Positions 22,569 to 28,861 of a stretch of DNA of 30,198 nucleotides are shown here, in pieces. This DNA is from a virus. The notes under the pieces were generated by a model. That model worked only from the letters and a program-made list of their open reading frames with translations. It did no database searches and was not told the origin of the DNA. The first letter of the stretch is position 1. Each line of letters opens with the position of its first letter. Location: IMG/VR virus record IMGVR_UViG_3300046012_000574, positions 1 through 30,198 of that record; one strand, 5' to 3'. Position numbers and translations under genes: made by a program.

Positions 22569-22759
22569 AATGGGTCGTGATCGTCCTCGCCGCCATCGCC
22601 GCGCTCTTCTTCGGCTTCGGCTGGTGGGTCGACCGTTTCGCGGCCAGCGAGCCCAAAAAGCTTTCCGCCGTGATCCCCTTCGGCATCGGCCTGCTCATCG
22701 GCGCGATCGACATGCTGATCGGCGTCATCTGGGCGGGCTGCGTGCTTTGGGACCGGTGA
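22565..22759 (+). CDS. Small two-pass membrane protein
   Basis: 64 residues from the ATG overlapping the lipoprotein stop. Segments at about 2-21 (KWVVIVLAAIAALFFGFGWW) and 38-60 (AVIPFGIGLLIGAIDMLIGVIWAGC) are separated by a charged RFAASEPKK loop. It may be a second holin/antiholin or a spanin partner. It was chosen over a longer frame from 22490, which would run through the lipoprotein gene. Confidence 0.6.
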   Translation: MKWVVIVLAAIAALFFGFGWWVDRFAASEPKKLSAVIPFGIGLLIGAIDMLIGVIWAGCVLWDR

Positions 22760-22764
22760 CGCCC

Positions 22765-23385
22765 ATGGATTGGCCGCTGGCGATCCGCAGCGCCGAGATT
22801 GCGCTCGCGGCCTATGCCGGCGCCACCATCGAGACCAAGGACGTGCACGCGCTGATCGTCGAAGATCCCGACATCCTCTGGATCGGCCTGCGCGGGACGG
22901 ACGACTTCATTGCGGTGCTGCGCGACGCCGCCGCGGCCTTCGAGCGTAACGACCCGATTCTCGGCTGCACGCCGAACAGTTTCGCCGAAGACGTTGAGGA
23001 AATTTTCTGGCGCATCTTGCCGAAGCTGCCGCAGGGCAAGGCGATCGGCATCGGCGCGCACAGCAAGGGCGCCAGCGAGGCGCAAATCCTGGCGGCAATG
23101 TTCGCCTATGCCGGACGGCCGGTGTCGTGGCTCGGGGCCTTTGAACCGGCGCCTGTCGGCACGCTGAGCGGCTGGCTGAAAGATCAACCCGGCATCGCGA
23201 CGTGGCGCGGCGAGGATATCGACCGGCCGCTGATCCGCGATCCGGTGCCGGCGATGCCGCTGGGCAGACCGCATGCCATGCCAATGACCGCGCTCGCCTG
23301 GTGGGGCCCGACGCCGCTGAACCTCGCGAACTACCACAGCATGTCCGGCGTGCTTGAGGCGGTGAAACGTCTCGCGATCGCCTAA
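22765..23385 (+). CDS. Lipase-like alpha/beta hydrolase
   Basis: A 206-residue protein, start at 22765. It has a lipase class 3-like core: the strand LWIGLRGTDDF, then the nucleophile elbow GIGAHSKGAS with Ser100, an AHSKG version of GxSxG with the first Gly replaced by Ala. A late His in LANYHSM is a candidate for the triad. There is no signal peptide. The gene lies between membrane/lipoprotein genes and a secreted nuclease in the lysis module, so action on host envelope lipid is possible. The frame from 22531 overlaps the preceding genes and is not used. Confidence 0.6.
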   Translation: MDWPLAIRSAEIALAAYAGATIETKDVHALIVEDPDILWIGLRGTDDFIAVLRDAAAAFERNDPILGCTPNSFAEDVEEIFWRILPKLPQGKAIGIGAHSKGASEAQILAAMFAYAGRPVSWLGAFEPAPVGTLSGWLKDQPGIATWRGEDIDRPLIRDPVPAMPLGRPHAMPMTALAWWGPTPLNLANYHSMSGVLEAVKRLAIA

Positions 23386-23398
23386 GATGGAGATGATG

Positions 23399-24163
23399 AT
23401 GCGCATCTTGTTCGCGACCGTCCTGCTGCTGATCGCTGGACCAGCCTTCGCCGAATGCCCATCTGCGCCGCTCGGTACGCCGGTCGTCAACGGCATCGAG
23501 ACGGTCATCATCTGCCACACCGGCTACGAAAGCCTGCTCGATCCCGCGGCAAAAGAGGCCCGCGTCGTCACCTACGGCCTCACCGCGGCGCATTCGCACG
23601 CGCACGGCTCACGCAAGGGCATGACGTTCAAGCCCGACGCTATGGCGCCGGCGAAAGATCAGGGCAGGGCGAGCGATTACGCGGCCTCTGGCTACGACCT
23701 CGGCCACATGGTGCCGGCCGAAGATTTCGCGTGGAGCGAGGAGCTCGAGCGCGACACGTTCTCGATGGCGAATGTCGAGCCGCAGCTGCCCGGCCTCAAT
23801 CGCCAGGGCTGGGAGCGCATCGAAGAGATCACGCGCGCCGAGGCCTGCCGTCATGGCGAGGTCGTCATCTTCACCGGGCCGATCTATCCCGGCAAGAAGA
23901 CCATCGGCAAAGACAAGCTCGCCGTGCCGCAGGGCTTCTTCAAGATCGCGATCGATCCGGCCACCGGCTGGGCGTTGGCCTTCTTGGTCCCGCAAGCTGC
24001 TCTGACGAAAAGCCGGGCGGCCGATAAAACCGTCGCGGTCGAGACCGTGATCAGCGCCACCGGCATCGTCTTCCCGTTGCCGGCATCGGTCGACCTGACC
24101 AAAGCAACGGCGCCAGACGCTGGCGTTCTCGCCGACTATCGCGCTGGCCGCTGCAAGATCTGA
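23399..24163 (+). CDS. Secreted DRGH-type DNA/RNA non-specific endonuclease
   Basis: 254 residues from the ATG that lies six bases after GGAG (23389-23392); in-frame ATGs at 23387, 23393 and 23396 are alternatives. A signal peptide (MRILFATVLLLIAGPAFAEC) precedes the nuclease. The motif is D100-L-G-H103-MVPAEDF, where the usual second residue Arg of DRGH is Leu; His103 is the expected general base. The metal-binding Asn125 and the Asn134/Trp138 block (NVEPQLPGLNRQGW) are present. It probably degrades host nucleic acid released on lysis. Its SD overlaps the stop of the lipase gene. Confidence 0.8.
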   Translation: MRILFATVLLLIAGPAFAECPSAPLGTPVVNGIETVIICHTGYESLLDPAAKEARVVTYGLTAAHSHAHGSRKGMTFKPDAMAPAKDQGRASDYAASGYDLGHMVPAEDFAWSEELERDTFSMANVEPQLPGLNRQGWERIEEITRAEACRHGEVVIFTGPIYPGKKTIGKDKLAVPQGFFKIAIDPATGWALAFLVPQAALTKSRAADKTVAVETVISATGIVFPLPASVDLTKATAPDAGVLADYRAGRCKI

Positions 24164-24177
24164 TGTTTTAAGAAATC

Positions 24178-24196
24178 CGACCATCCGAGATGGTCG
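24178..24196 (+). other. Inverted repeat after the nuclease gene
   Basis: CGACCATC-CGA-GATGGTCG is a perfect 8-bp stem with a 3-base loop in the nuclease-to-fibre gap. It lacks a T-tract and precedes the terminator, so a stabilising 3' hairpin is the likely role. Confidence 0.65.
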
Positions 24197-24210
24197 AGAA
24201 AATTAACAAG

Positions 24211-24241
24211 CCGCCGCCCGATCCAGGGACGGCGGATTTTC
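24211..24241 (+). terminator. Rho-independent terminator after the lysis module
   Basis: CCGCCG-CCC and GGG-A-CGGCGG form a 9-bp stem with one bulged base around GATCCA, followed by ATTTTCT. It separates the lysis/exported-enzyme operon from the following fibre gene. Confidence 0.75.
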
Positions 24242-24260
24242 TGTTCCAAGGGAAATCCGC

Positions 24261-25634
24261 ATGCTCAAATTGATCACCCTCCGCAAAATGATCTGCTCCC
24301 TTCTGGTGGGGGTGGGGCTGCTGCTCTCGGGACAGGCGCATGCGTCTGGATGCACCGCTCAGCTTGAGGTGGTTGTTTGCAGCGGCGGTCAGCGTGCCGC
24401 TCTCGACCTCAACTTCGCCACCCTCCCGTCTCTCCCGTCCTACGCCACCTTCACCCGCACCTCAGCGGCGTGGGACTTCAACAGCCAAGGCATCCTGACG
24501 CAGTTCGCCTCGGGTGTGCCGCGCTTCCCGGTCTATGACCCGGCAACGCTGGCCAATCTCGGGATACGGATCGAGCAGGCGCATACGAACTCGATCCTGA
24601 CGAGCGCGGGCGGGTTCTCCAATGCATCCTTCTGGGCGCCAACCAACTCTTCGGCGACTGACAGTAACGTCAATAGTCCGGGGGGGACGAACACCGGCTC
24701 GACCTTCGCGGACAACTCCACGAGTGGCGCCCATTTCATTGCGTCCAATACGATTTCTTTTACGAGCGGGACGACCTACACCTTCTCCATCGTCGCGAAG
24801 GCTGGAACGGGCAATCTTATCCAGCTTGCATTCCCTACGGCATCTGGTGTGTTCACCAGTTCCTACATCAACTTTGATCTCTCGGCCGGGACCTCGACCG
24901 CCAATGGCGGCTCGCTCGTCGCATCAGGCATCATCCCGTTGGGGAATGGTTGGTATCGTTGCTGGGCTGCGATGACCGCCGCAGCGACTGCGTCCTCTAC
25001 GGTCTTTGCGGTTCGCATCAACTCATCGACAGCTACCCGCGCCCCGTCTTATGTCGGCACCGGCACGACCATCATCATCTGGCAGGCCGACGTTATCGCC
25101 GCCTCGCTGCCGCTCTCTCCGATCCCGACCTCTGGCACAGCCGTCACGGTCAACGCGGAAACCCTCTCGATCCCGCTCTCCTCCATCGGGATACCGGCGA
25201 ACCCGAGCGGACTGACGGTGCTGGCGAAGGCGCGGACAGCCGGAGGCTGGGGGCCGGGGAACCAGACCATATTCTCGGTTAACGACGGCACCACAAGCAA
25301 TCGAATGCACATTGCACAAAATGGCGCTACGTCGTTGTTGGCCGCGTTTGAACCACAGGGGTCTTTGAACACATTCGCGCTCGGCAGCGGCTTCTCTGCC
25401 AATCAGGATGAGAAAGTCTGGTTTGCCGCCTCAACGAATAATCTAAGCGTTCAAGCAATCGGCGGCACGAAGCAGACATCCGCCGCATTGCCTATGGTTA
25501 CAGGGCTGACAACCCTGAACATTGGCGCGGCTCAAGCGGCATCCGCGCCATGGAACTCCACCATCTCCCGCTTCGTCATCTACAACTCGCGCCTCTCCGA
25601 TGCGGTGGCAGCGCAGAAGGCGGGTGGGCTATGA
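24261..25634 (+). CDS. Lectin/fibre-like protein with N-terminal signal peptide
   Basis: 457 residues. Residues 1-29 form a secretion signal (RKMICSLLVGVGLLLSGQAHASG). The mature protein resembles tail-fibre/lectin modules: YATFTRTSAAWDFNSQGIL, a GTTYTFSIVAKAGTGNLIQL jelly-roll-like CBM domain, NGWYRCWAAMT, and a C-terminal concanavalin-A-like LamG part (TTLNIGAAQ, SRFVIYNSRLSDAVAAQ). This domain set is standard for phage receptor-binding proteins, but the signal is not. AAGGGAAAT lies before the ATG. It is the first gene of a new transcription unit and is coupled by ATGA to the next gene. Confidence 0.7.
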   Translation: MLKLITLRKMICSLLVGVGLLLSGQAHASGCTAQLEVVVCSGGQRAALDLNFATLPSLPSYATFTRTSAAWDFNSQGILTQFASGVPRFPVYDPATLANLGIRIEQAHTNSILTSAGGFSNASFWAPTNSSATDSNVNSPGGTNTGSTFADNSTSGAHFIASNTISFTSGTTYTFSIVAKAGTGNLIQLAFPTASGVFTSSYINFDLSAGTSTANGGSLVASGIIPLGNGWYRCWAAMTAAATASSTVFAVRINSSTATRAPSYVGTGTTIIIWQADVIAASLPLSPIPTSGTAVTVNAETLSIPLSSIGIPANPSGLTVLAKARTAGGWGPGNQTIFSVNDGTTSNRMHIAQNGATSLLAAFEPQGSLNTFALGSGFSANQDEKVWFAASTNNLSVQAIGGTKQTSAALPMVTGLTTLNIGAAQAASAPWNSTISRFVIYNSRLSDAVAAQKAGGL

Positions 25635-25831
25635 GCGGGTTAGGTCTCGCTCGCAAGCTTTGCGGCTACATCATCGGGGAGCCGATGATTCCAAGCCCGG
25701 ACGGACACGACGCCATCATCAATGTAAAAGCTGCGGAGCCACGCCACAACTTCCCACCCCAGCATCTCGTCGTCTTCGTCAATTTCGATCGGCATCATCA
25801 GGCTCCATTCGCGGCGGAGTATAGCACATGA
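25631..25831 (+). CDS. Small hypothetical protein
   Basis: 66 residues from the ATG that overlaps the lectin gene stop by four bases. It is soluble, with hydrophobic N-terminal and C-terminal segments (RKLCGYIIGEPMI, QHLVVFVNFDRHH). No domain is recognised. The tight overlaps on both sides make it part of the lectin operon. An upstream frame from 25550 would read through the lectin gene and is not used. Confidence 0.5.
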   Translation: MSGLGLARKLCGYIIGEPMIPSPDGHDAIINVKAAEPRHNFPPQHLVVFVNFDRHHQAPFAAEYST

Positions 25832-26205
25832 GCGGGGAAGTAGATTATCTTTGTAAATTCGCCGACGAAGCCACGGCCCAATCCGATCCCGTCATTGGCA
25901 AATACTATCTCCCGCCCTCCGACGATCAGCCCGGCCAGTGGAACGGCGTCTACGCCTTCCCCGCCAGCGTCTATCAGAACGGCGTGCAGGACACGACAGG
26001 ATTTTTCCTGTGGCTCTCGCTTCCAAAGGCCGATCCCGATTTAGACACCAGCCCGGCGCTCGTCATATCGGCGGATCGGGACAAGGCATTGCACGGCGAT
26101 CCGACCTTCATCCGCGCCACGCCGATTCCGAGCGATCAGCTATCGAGCTACACGGTCAGCCCGGTGGTGGCGGGGAGCAATTACCCGTTCGGGGTCGCGC
26201 GTTAG
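25828..26205 (+). CDS. Hypothetical protein at the end of the fibre operon
   Basis: 125 residues, ATGA overlap with the previous stop. It is a beta-rich, soluble protein (LPPSDDQPGQWNGVYAFPASVYQ, LWLSLPKADPD, a final GSNYPFGVAR). It has no signal or membrane segment. Its stop is eight bases from the stop of the convergent leftward cluster, marking the end of rightward late genes. Function unknown; a tail-tip or fibre-chaperone role would fit context but is not evidenced. Confidence 0.6.
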   Translation: MSGEVDYLCKFADEATAQSDPVIGKYYLPPSDDQPGQWNGVYAFPASVYQNGVQDTTGFFLWLSLPKADPDLDTSPALVISADRDKALHGDPTFIRATPIPSDQLSSYTVSPVVAGSNYPFGVAR

Positions 26206-26213
26206 ATTGGCGC

Positions 26214-26456
26214 TTACCGCTCGAAGTCGATATCTTCTTCCGGCACCCACCAGCCTATCTGTTCCGGCTCTAGCTCTGTGTCGTGCTTGCGGTCCATCAG
26301 CCAGCGCGTCTGAGATGGGCAAGGCTCATCCTCGCCGCCTGTGCCTGCGTAGGTCCAGTCGAACGACTTGCCCGCCAGTGACGCCATGCACGCGCGCAGC
26401 GTGTCGGTGTTCTTGGGCTGGAAGATGCCGCGCCGCTTGCGGGGGCCTTCGTACAT
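26214..26456 (-). CDS. Hypothetical small protein, end of the leftward cluster
   Basis: 80 residues. It has a basic N-terminus (MYEGPRKRRG) and an acidic Trp-rich C-terminus (EQIGWWVPEEDIDFER), with SFDWTYAGTGGEDEPCPSQ in the middle. It is well conserved in character and soluble. GAGGGATC lies upstream. It is the last gene of the leftward cluster. No family is recognised. Confidence 0.55.
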   Translation of the reverse strand: MYEGPRKRRGIFQPKNTDTLRACMASLAGKSFDWTYAGTGGEDEPCPSQTRWLMDRKHDTELEPEQIGWWVPEEDIDFER

Positions 26457-26478
26457 GGCAGGTCGATCCCTCGCTCCG

Positions 26479-26652
26479 TTACGACTTGGTGATGATTTTA
26501 AGTCCGGCGACTATCAGAAAGAATAATCCGCACGCGAGCAGCGGAGCAGATTTGGCCGCACTGCCCGTAACGGCCATCGCATGCATTCCAAGCAGGCATG
26601 CGAACACCCCTATCCCCGCGAAGAAGTATTGGCTGAAAGCGATCTTATCCAT
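26479..26652 (-). CDS. Small membrane protein
   Basis: 57 residues from the ATG at 26652, selected because AAAGGA precedes it by a few bases; the same frame is open much further upstream but without good signal. Two hydrophobic segments, about residues 7-25 (SQYFFAGIGVFACLLGMHAM) and 34-52 (APLLACGLFFLIVAGLKII), make a two-pass membrane protein. Function unknown; it lies just after another membrane gene. Confidence 0.55.
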   Translation of the reverse strand: MDKIAFSQYFFAGIGVFACLLGMHAMAVTGSAAKSAPLLACGLFFLIVAGLKIITKS

Positions 26653-26660
26653 GTTTCCTT

Positions 26661-26774
26661 TCACCGCCCAGAGCGTATCACAAAATACAACGCGACCGCG
26701 ATCACCACCAGCGCCGCCACATACCACCATCCGCTCATCCGGTTGAAGCGATAGGCGAGGCGATGCCAGTTCAT
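26661..26774 (-). CDS. Very small single-pass membrane protein
   Basis: 37 residues from the ATG at 26774 (MNWHRLAYRFNR, then membrane segment WWYVAALVVIAVALYFVI, then RSGR). It is basic at both ends with one transmembrane helix. The start overlaps the upstream lipoprotein stop and its own stop is eight bases before the next start. It is too short for certainty, but coupling to both neighbours supports it. Confidence 0.45.
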   Translation of the reverse strand: MNWHRLAYRFNRMSGWWYVAALVVIAVALYFVIRSGR

Positions 26775-27115
26775 CGGCCCCTCGCATCGTCGGCCCGTAG
26801 CTGCGCGGCGACCTCGGGTGGATCGGGCCAGCCTTGCTGACGGTGAGCGAGCTCCCAACTGAAAAGTCTTGCATATTCATCTCGTGGGTAGAACTGCGGC
26901 AGCGGCATGACGATCTGCCCGCTCGCCGACAGGATGCACGCATGCGACCACGGCGAGTTGGGGTGGCATAACTGGCGCTGCTCATCCGGCGTCGTGAACC
27001 GGATATCGCCGACGACGCCCGGTAACGCCGGGGGTGGCTCGGCCGGCGAATCCATGGCGCACCCGCCTAGCGCGAGGGTCAACAATACGGCTAGATTTGT
27101 CCTGATCGATGACAT
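26771..27115 (-). CDS. Lipoprotein with a degenerate HExxH-like segment
   Basis: 114 residues from the ATG at 27115, with GGAG nine bases upstream; a start at 27130 is possible. The signal SSIRTNLAVLLTLALGGC has a lipobox. The mature part has HACILSASGQIVMPLP and FSWELAHRQQGWPDPPE. The latter resembles the HExxHxxGWP core of small phage/bacterial metallopeptidase-like lipoproteins, but the first His is Trp, so zinc catalysis is unlikely. The similarity is a pattern judgement only. It may act at the outer membrane. Confidence 0.6.
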   Translation of the reverse strand: MSSIRTNLAVLLTLALGGCAMDSPAEPPPALPGVVGDIRFTTPDEQRQLCHPNSPWSHACILSASGQIVMPLPQFYPRDEYARLFSWELAHRQQGWPDPPEVAAQLRADDARGR

Positions 27116-27212
27116 TGGATGCTTCTCCATCCTGTGAGTTGATCCAGGCCGGGGGACGATTGCAGTCGTCGCTCCGGCCACCTACGCGGTACTACACGGA
27201 TCTCCTATTCAG

Positions 27213-27249
27213 AGCCCGGCCTGTCCTTCGCGGATGGGCCGGGCTTTTT
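27213..27249 (+). terminator. Rightward terminator inside the leftward cluster
   Basis: AGCCCGGCC pairs with GGCCGGGCT around a 14-base loop and is followed by TTTTT on the + strand only. No rightward gene lies between it and base 26205. It could stop read-through of late transcription into the leftward genes, protecting their promoters. Confidence 0.7.
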
Positions 27250-27250
27250 G

Positions 27251-27493
27251 TCATTTCTGGGCCGGGAAATTCTTATCGAGCCAGCCACGCAGCCATACCG
27301 CGTCACTCGGCGTAATGTCGCGCGAGCCACATGCCATCATGCCGGGATCAGAACTGAGGGGCGCGTGAGAGCAGACGGTGAGCGTGTGCCCGCGCGTCTT
27401 TATGATCGATTGTGGCGCGTCAGCGCGCGCGGTGAACGTGACCGCCGCGATGATGAGAGCGATGAGCGCGGTTCGGCGCATAGAACGCGGCAC
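27251..27493 (-). CDS. Small periplasmic protein
   Basis: 80 residues from a GTG at 27493; an ATG at 27481 is an alternative start (76 residues), and neither has a strong ribosome-binding site. A secretion signal (MRRTALIALIIAAVTFTARADA) precedes a compact domain with two Cys (TVCSHAP, MMACGSRD) that could form a disulphide, and an end DAVWLRGWLDKNFP. It is one of several envelope-directed proteins in this cluster. Function unknown. Confidence 0.55.
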   Translation of the reverse strand: MPRSMRRTALIALIIAAVTFTARADAPQSIIKTRGHTLTVCSHAPLSSDPGMMACGSRDITPSDAVWLRGWLDKNFPAQK

Positions 27494-27494
27494 T

Positions 27495-27701
27495 TTATTC
27501 TGAGAGTGAAGTTCCGTGGAGCGTCATCACGCCGAACGCGGCGAGGCGATTCCCGAGTTCGTCTAAGTCGCCCCATTCCCACTGGTCGTATGGTGGCCCG
27601 AGCATCCTCAAGGCCGTGTGAATGTCGTCAGCGGCGCCGCCCATGTGATCGGCGAGCGTCAAAGACGCGATGAGGCGTAGCAGAATATCTTTGTCCGTCA
27701 C
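27495..27701 (-). CDS. Small acidic hypothetical protein
   Basis: 68 residues from a GTG with AGAAAGGGCCGGCC immediately before it. Helical, with Leu/Ala-rich parts (DILLRLIASLTLADHMGG, DELGNRLAAFGVMTL). The leader is one of five near-identical start cassettes in this cluster. Function unknown. It is two bases from the next gene. Confidence 0.65.
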   Translation of the reverse strand: MTDKDILLRLIASLTLADHMGGAADDIHTALRMLGPPYDQWEWGDLDELGNRLAAFGVMTLHGTSLSE

Positions 27702-27714
27702 GGCCGGCCCTTTC

Positions 27715-27948
27715 TCAGTCTGCGATAAGCTGCACTAGAACGCCGGGGCGAGCTTCCTCGACCTCATCGAATTGGCGCCCGGCCATCATGCCGATGATGC
27801 CGTGCGGCAGATCGTCTTCGCGCTTCCCGCCGCACCATGCATCGAGCACGTCTCTGACCTCCTGAAGCGTCAGGTTGTCATAGCCGAAATCACGCAGCGC
27901 CTTATGGACGGGGCGGCATACATCGGTTCGGTTGCGGTACTTAGCCAT
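27715..27948 (-). CDS. Small hypothetical protein
   Basis: 77 residues from ATG with AAAAGGGCCGGTCG upstream. Helical N-terminal part (VHKALRDFGYDNLTLQEVRDVLDAW) and an acidic C-terminus. Charged and soluble. It has no domain I recognise. The start cassette supports it as a real gene. Confidence 0.65.
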   Translation of the reverse strand: MAKYRNRTDVCRPVHKALRDFGYDNLTLQEVRDVLDAWCGGKREDDLPHGIIGMMAGRQFDEVEEARPGVLVQLIAD

Positions 27949-27964
27949 CGACCGGCCCTTTTGG

Positions 27965-28105
27965 TCAGGAATGAAGAAGCAGTATCAGTTCGTCCTTGGC
28001 GCGGCCGAGACGATCGCGAGCGGTGCGGCTTTCGACATGGCCTTGAAGCTTCTCGATCTTCGCCAAGATCGTTTCGAGCTTCTTCACTTCTTTCGGCGTC
28101 ATCAT
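27965..28105 (-). CDS. Small helical protein (46 residues)
   Basis: A 46-residue protein starting ATG-ATG at 28105 and ending in TGA at 27965. The start follows AAAGGGCCGGTCG, the same cassette as its neighbours. The product is one long helix-like repeat of Leu/Lys/Glu (KKLETILAKIEKLQG, LGRAKDELILLL). Similar short helical proteins are common in phage accessory regions. It is soluble; function unknown. Confidence 0.65.
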   Translation of the reverse strand: MMTPKEVKKLETILAKIEKLQGHVESRTARDRLGRAKDELILLLHS

Positions 28106-28116
28106 CGACCGGCCCT

Positions 28117-28422
28117 TTACGTCGGAGAGGTTTGCAGGAACTTAGCGAGCTGCGTGCGCTTATGGGCGGCTCCACGCTCAATGCCTTCCAGGGAGATCAG
28201 GCCGGCCGAGACGCAGCGGTTGACCATCTCGTCGATGTCGCCAAGCTCGTTCGCCAAGCGCTCGGCGTTGGTGAGGAGCTGACCCGGCTGGATTTCGTCG
28301 CGGCCAAAGCGCAAGAGCTTCGTTGCGCGCTGCGCGGCCTCGGCCAGCTCTTCGATAAGCACCGTGAGCAATTCCCGCTCATGCTCGGTCGGGAGCGGCA
28401 TCGGCGTGACGAACTTATCCAT
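28117..28422 (-). CDS. MazG-like nucleotide pyrophosphohydrolase-fold protein
   Basis: A 101-residue all-helical protein. E24-E25-x2-E28 and E59-x2-D62 (NELGDIDEM) give the EExxE / ExxD pair that binds Mg2+ in MazG-type NTP pyrophosphohydrolases. TLLRFGRDEIQPGQLL-type residues between are usual for small phage versions. GAAAGGGCCCGAGC precedes the ATG. It may remove aberrant nucleotides or alter (p)ppGpp/NTP levels; the fold is probable, the substrate unknown. Confidence 0.7.
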   Translation of the reverse strand: MDKFVTPMPLPTEHERELLTVLIEELAEAAQRATKLLRFGRDEIQPGQLLTNAERLANELGDIDEMVNRCVSAGLISLEGIERGAAHKRTQLAKFLQTSPT

Positions 28423-28434
28423 GCTCGGGCCCTT

Positions 28435-28614
28435 TCAGGTCTGAGGACAAACGAGGCGTGCGGCACGGAAGCATTCCTCTTGGTAAACAGCGCAGATGGG
28501 AGAATCCTCGCCATGTTCATCGATAATAAACTGCGGGATTTCAGACGCCATGCGCGAGACGATTTCGCGGGCGATAGCTTCCCGTGCGATCTTTCTAGCC
28601 TCTCGCTTGGTCAT
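28435..28614 (-). CDS. Small hypothetical protein, first gene of the leftward cluster
   Basis: 59 residues. A basic helical N-terminus (TKREARKIAREAIAREIVSRM) precedes a DEHGEDSPICAVYQEECF segment with three Cys in the last 19 residues. GAAGGGCCAGGG precedes the ATG. The promoter at 28641-28673 starts about 25 bases upstream. It is the first gene after the divergent control region. Function unknown; the basic helix could bind nucleic acid. Confidence 0.6.
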   Translation of the reverse strand: MTKREARKIAREAIAREIVSRMASEIPQFIIDEHGEDSPICAVYQEECFRAARLVCPQT

Positions 28615-28640
28615 CCCTGGCCCTTCTGTGAATTTCTAGA

Positions 28641-28673
28641 CGCACCGTATCGCGGCGCTTGCTACCCGTCAAA
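28641..28673 (-). promoter_or_regulatory. Leftward promoter of the accessory cluster
   Basis: Minus strand: TTTGACG, 16 bases, then ATACGGTGCG. As a sigma-70 promoter this is -35 TTGACG, 17-base spacer, -10 TACGGT. The predicted start is about 24 bases before the first leftward gene. The same elements occur upstream of the antisense zinc-finger gene. Confidence 0.6.
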
Positions 28674-28687
28674 CTCTGTATTACATT
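28659..28687 (+). promoter_or_regulatory. Rightward promoter giving a leaderless regulator transcript
   Basis: TTGCTA (28659-28664), 17 bases, TACATT (28682-28687). The expected transcription start, about seven bases on, coincides with the ATG at 28694. No Shine-Dalgarno sequence precedes that ATG (TTGCCAGC), consistent with a leaderless mRNA. The promoter overlaps the leftward promoter, so regulator binding could affect both. Confidence 0.45.
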
Positions 28688-28693
28688 GCCAGC

Positions 28694-28861
28694 ATGAAAT
28701 CTGTTCTGGTGAGCGTCCGCATATCGAAGGAGCTACGCGAGCGTATCGCGAAGGCGATGGACAAAGCCCGCGATCCGTATGCGCCAAACCTATCCCAGAT
28801 TGTGACGCGCGGTATCGAGCTGGCGCTGCGCGAGATTGCCAAGAAGGCGGGTAAGAAGTGA
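28694..28861 (+). CDS. Ribbon-helix-helix (Arc/CopG-type) transcriptional regulator
   Basis: A 55-residue protein. One beta strand (SVLVSVRIS) is followed by helix KELRERIAKAMDKA and a second helix (NLSQIVTRGIELALREIA), the order and lengths of ribbon-helix-helix dimers that insert the strand into DNA. Val/Ser/Arg in the strand alternate as in such DNA contacts. It lies at the divergent point between leftward and rightward clusters and is the likely repressor or activator of both promoters. No Shine-Dalgarno is seen upstream. Confidence 0.65.
   Translation: MKSVLVSVRISKELRERIAKAMDKARDPYAPNLSQIVTRGIELALREIAKKAGKK

Noticed and set aside
22490-22759. Longer start for the small two-pass membrane protein
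   Set aside because: The extra codons lie in the lipoprotein gene; the ATG at 22565 overlaps the previous stop as do other genes here.
27657-27663. Another TTTGACG on the minus strand
   Set aside because: It lies inside a gene, and the sequence 17 bases downstream (CGGCGC) is not a -10.
27772-28854. A 360-codon plus-strand frame crossing the leftward cluster
   Set aside because: It is antisense to five small genes that each have a good start cassette, and crosses both divergent promoters.
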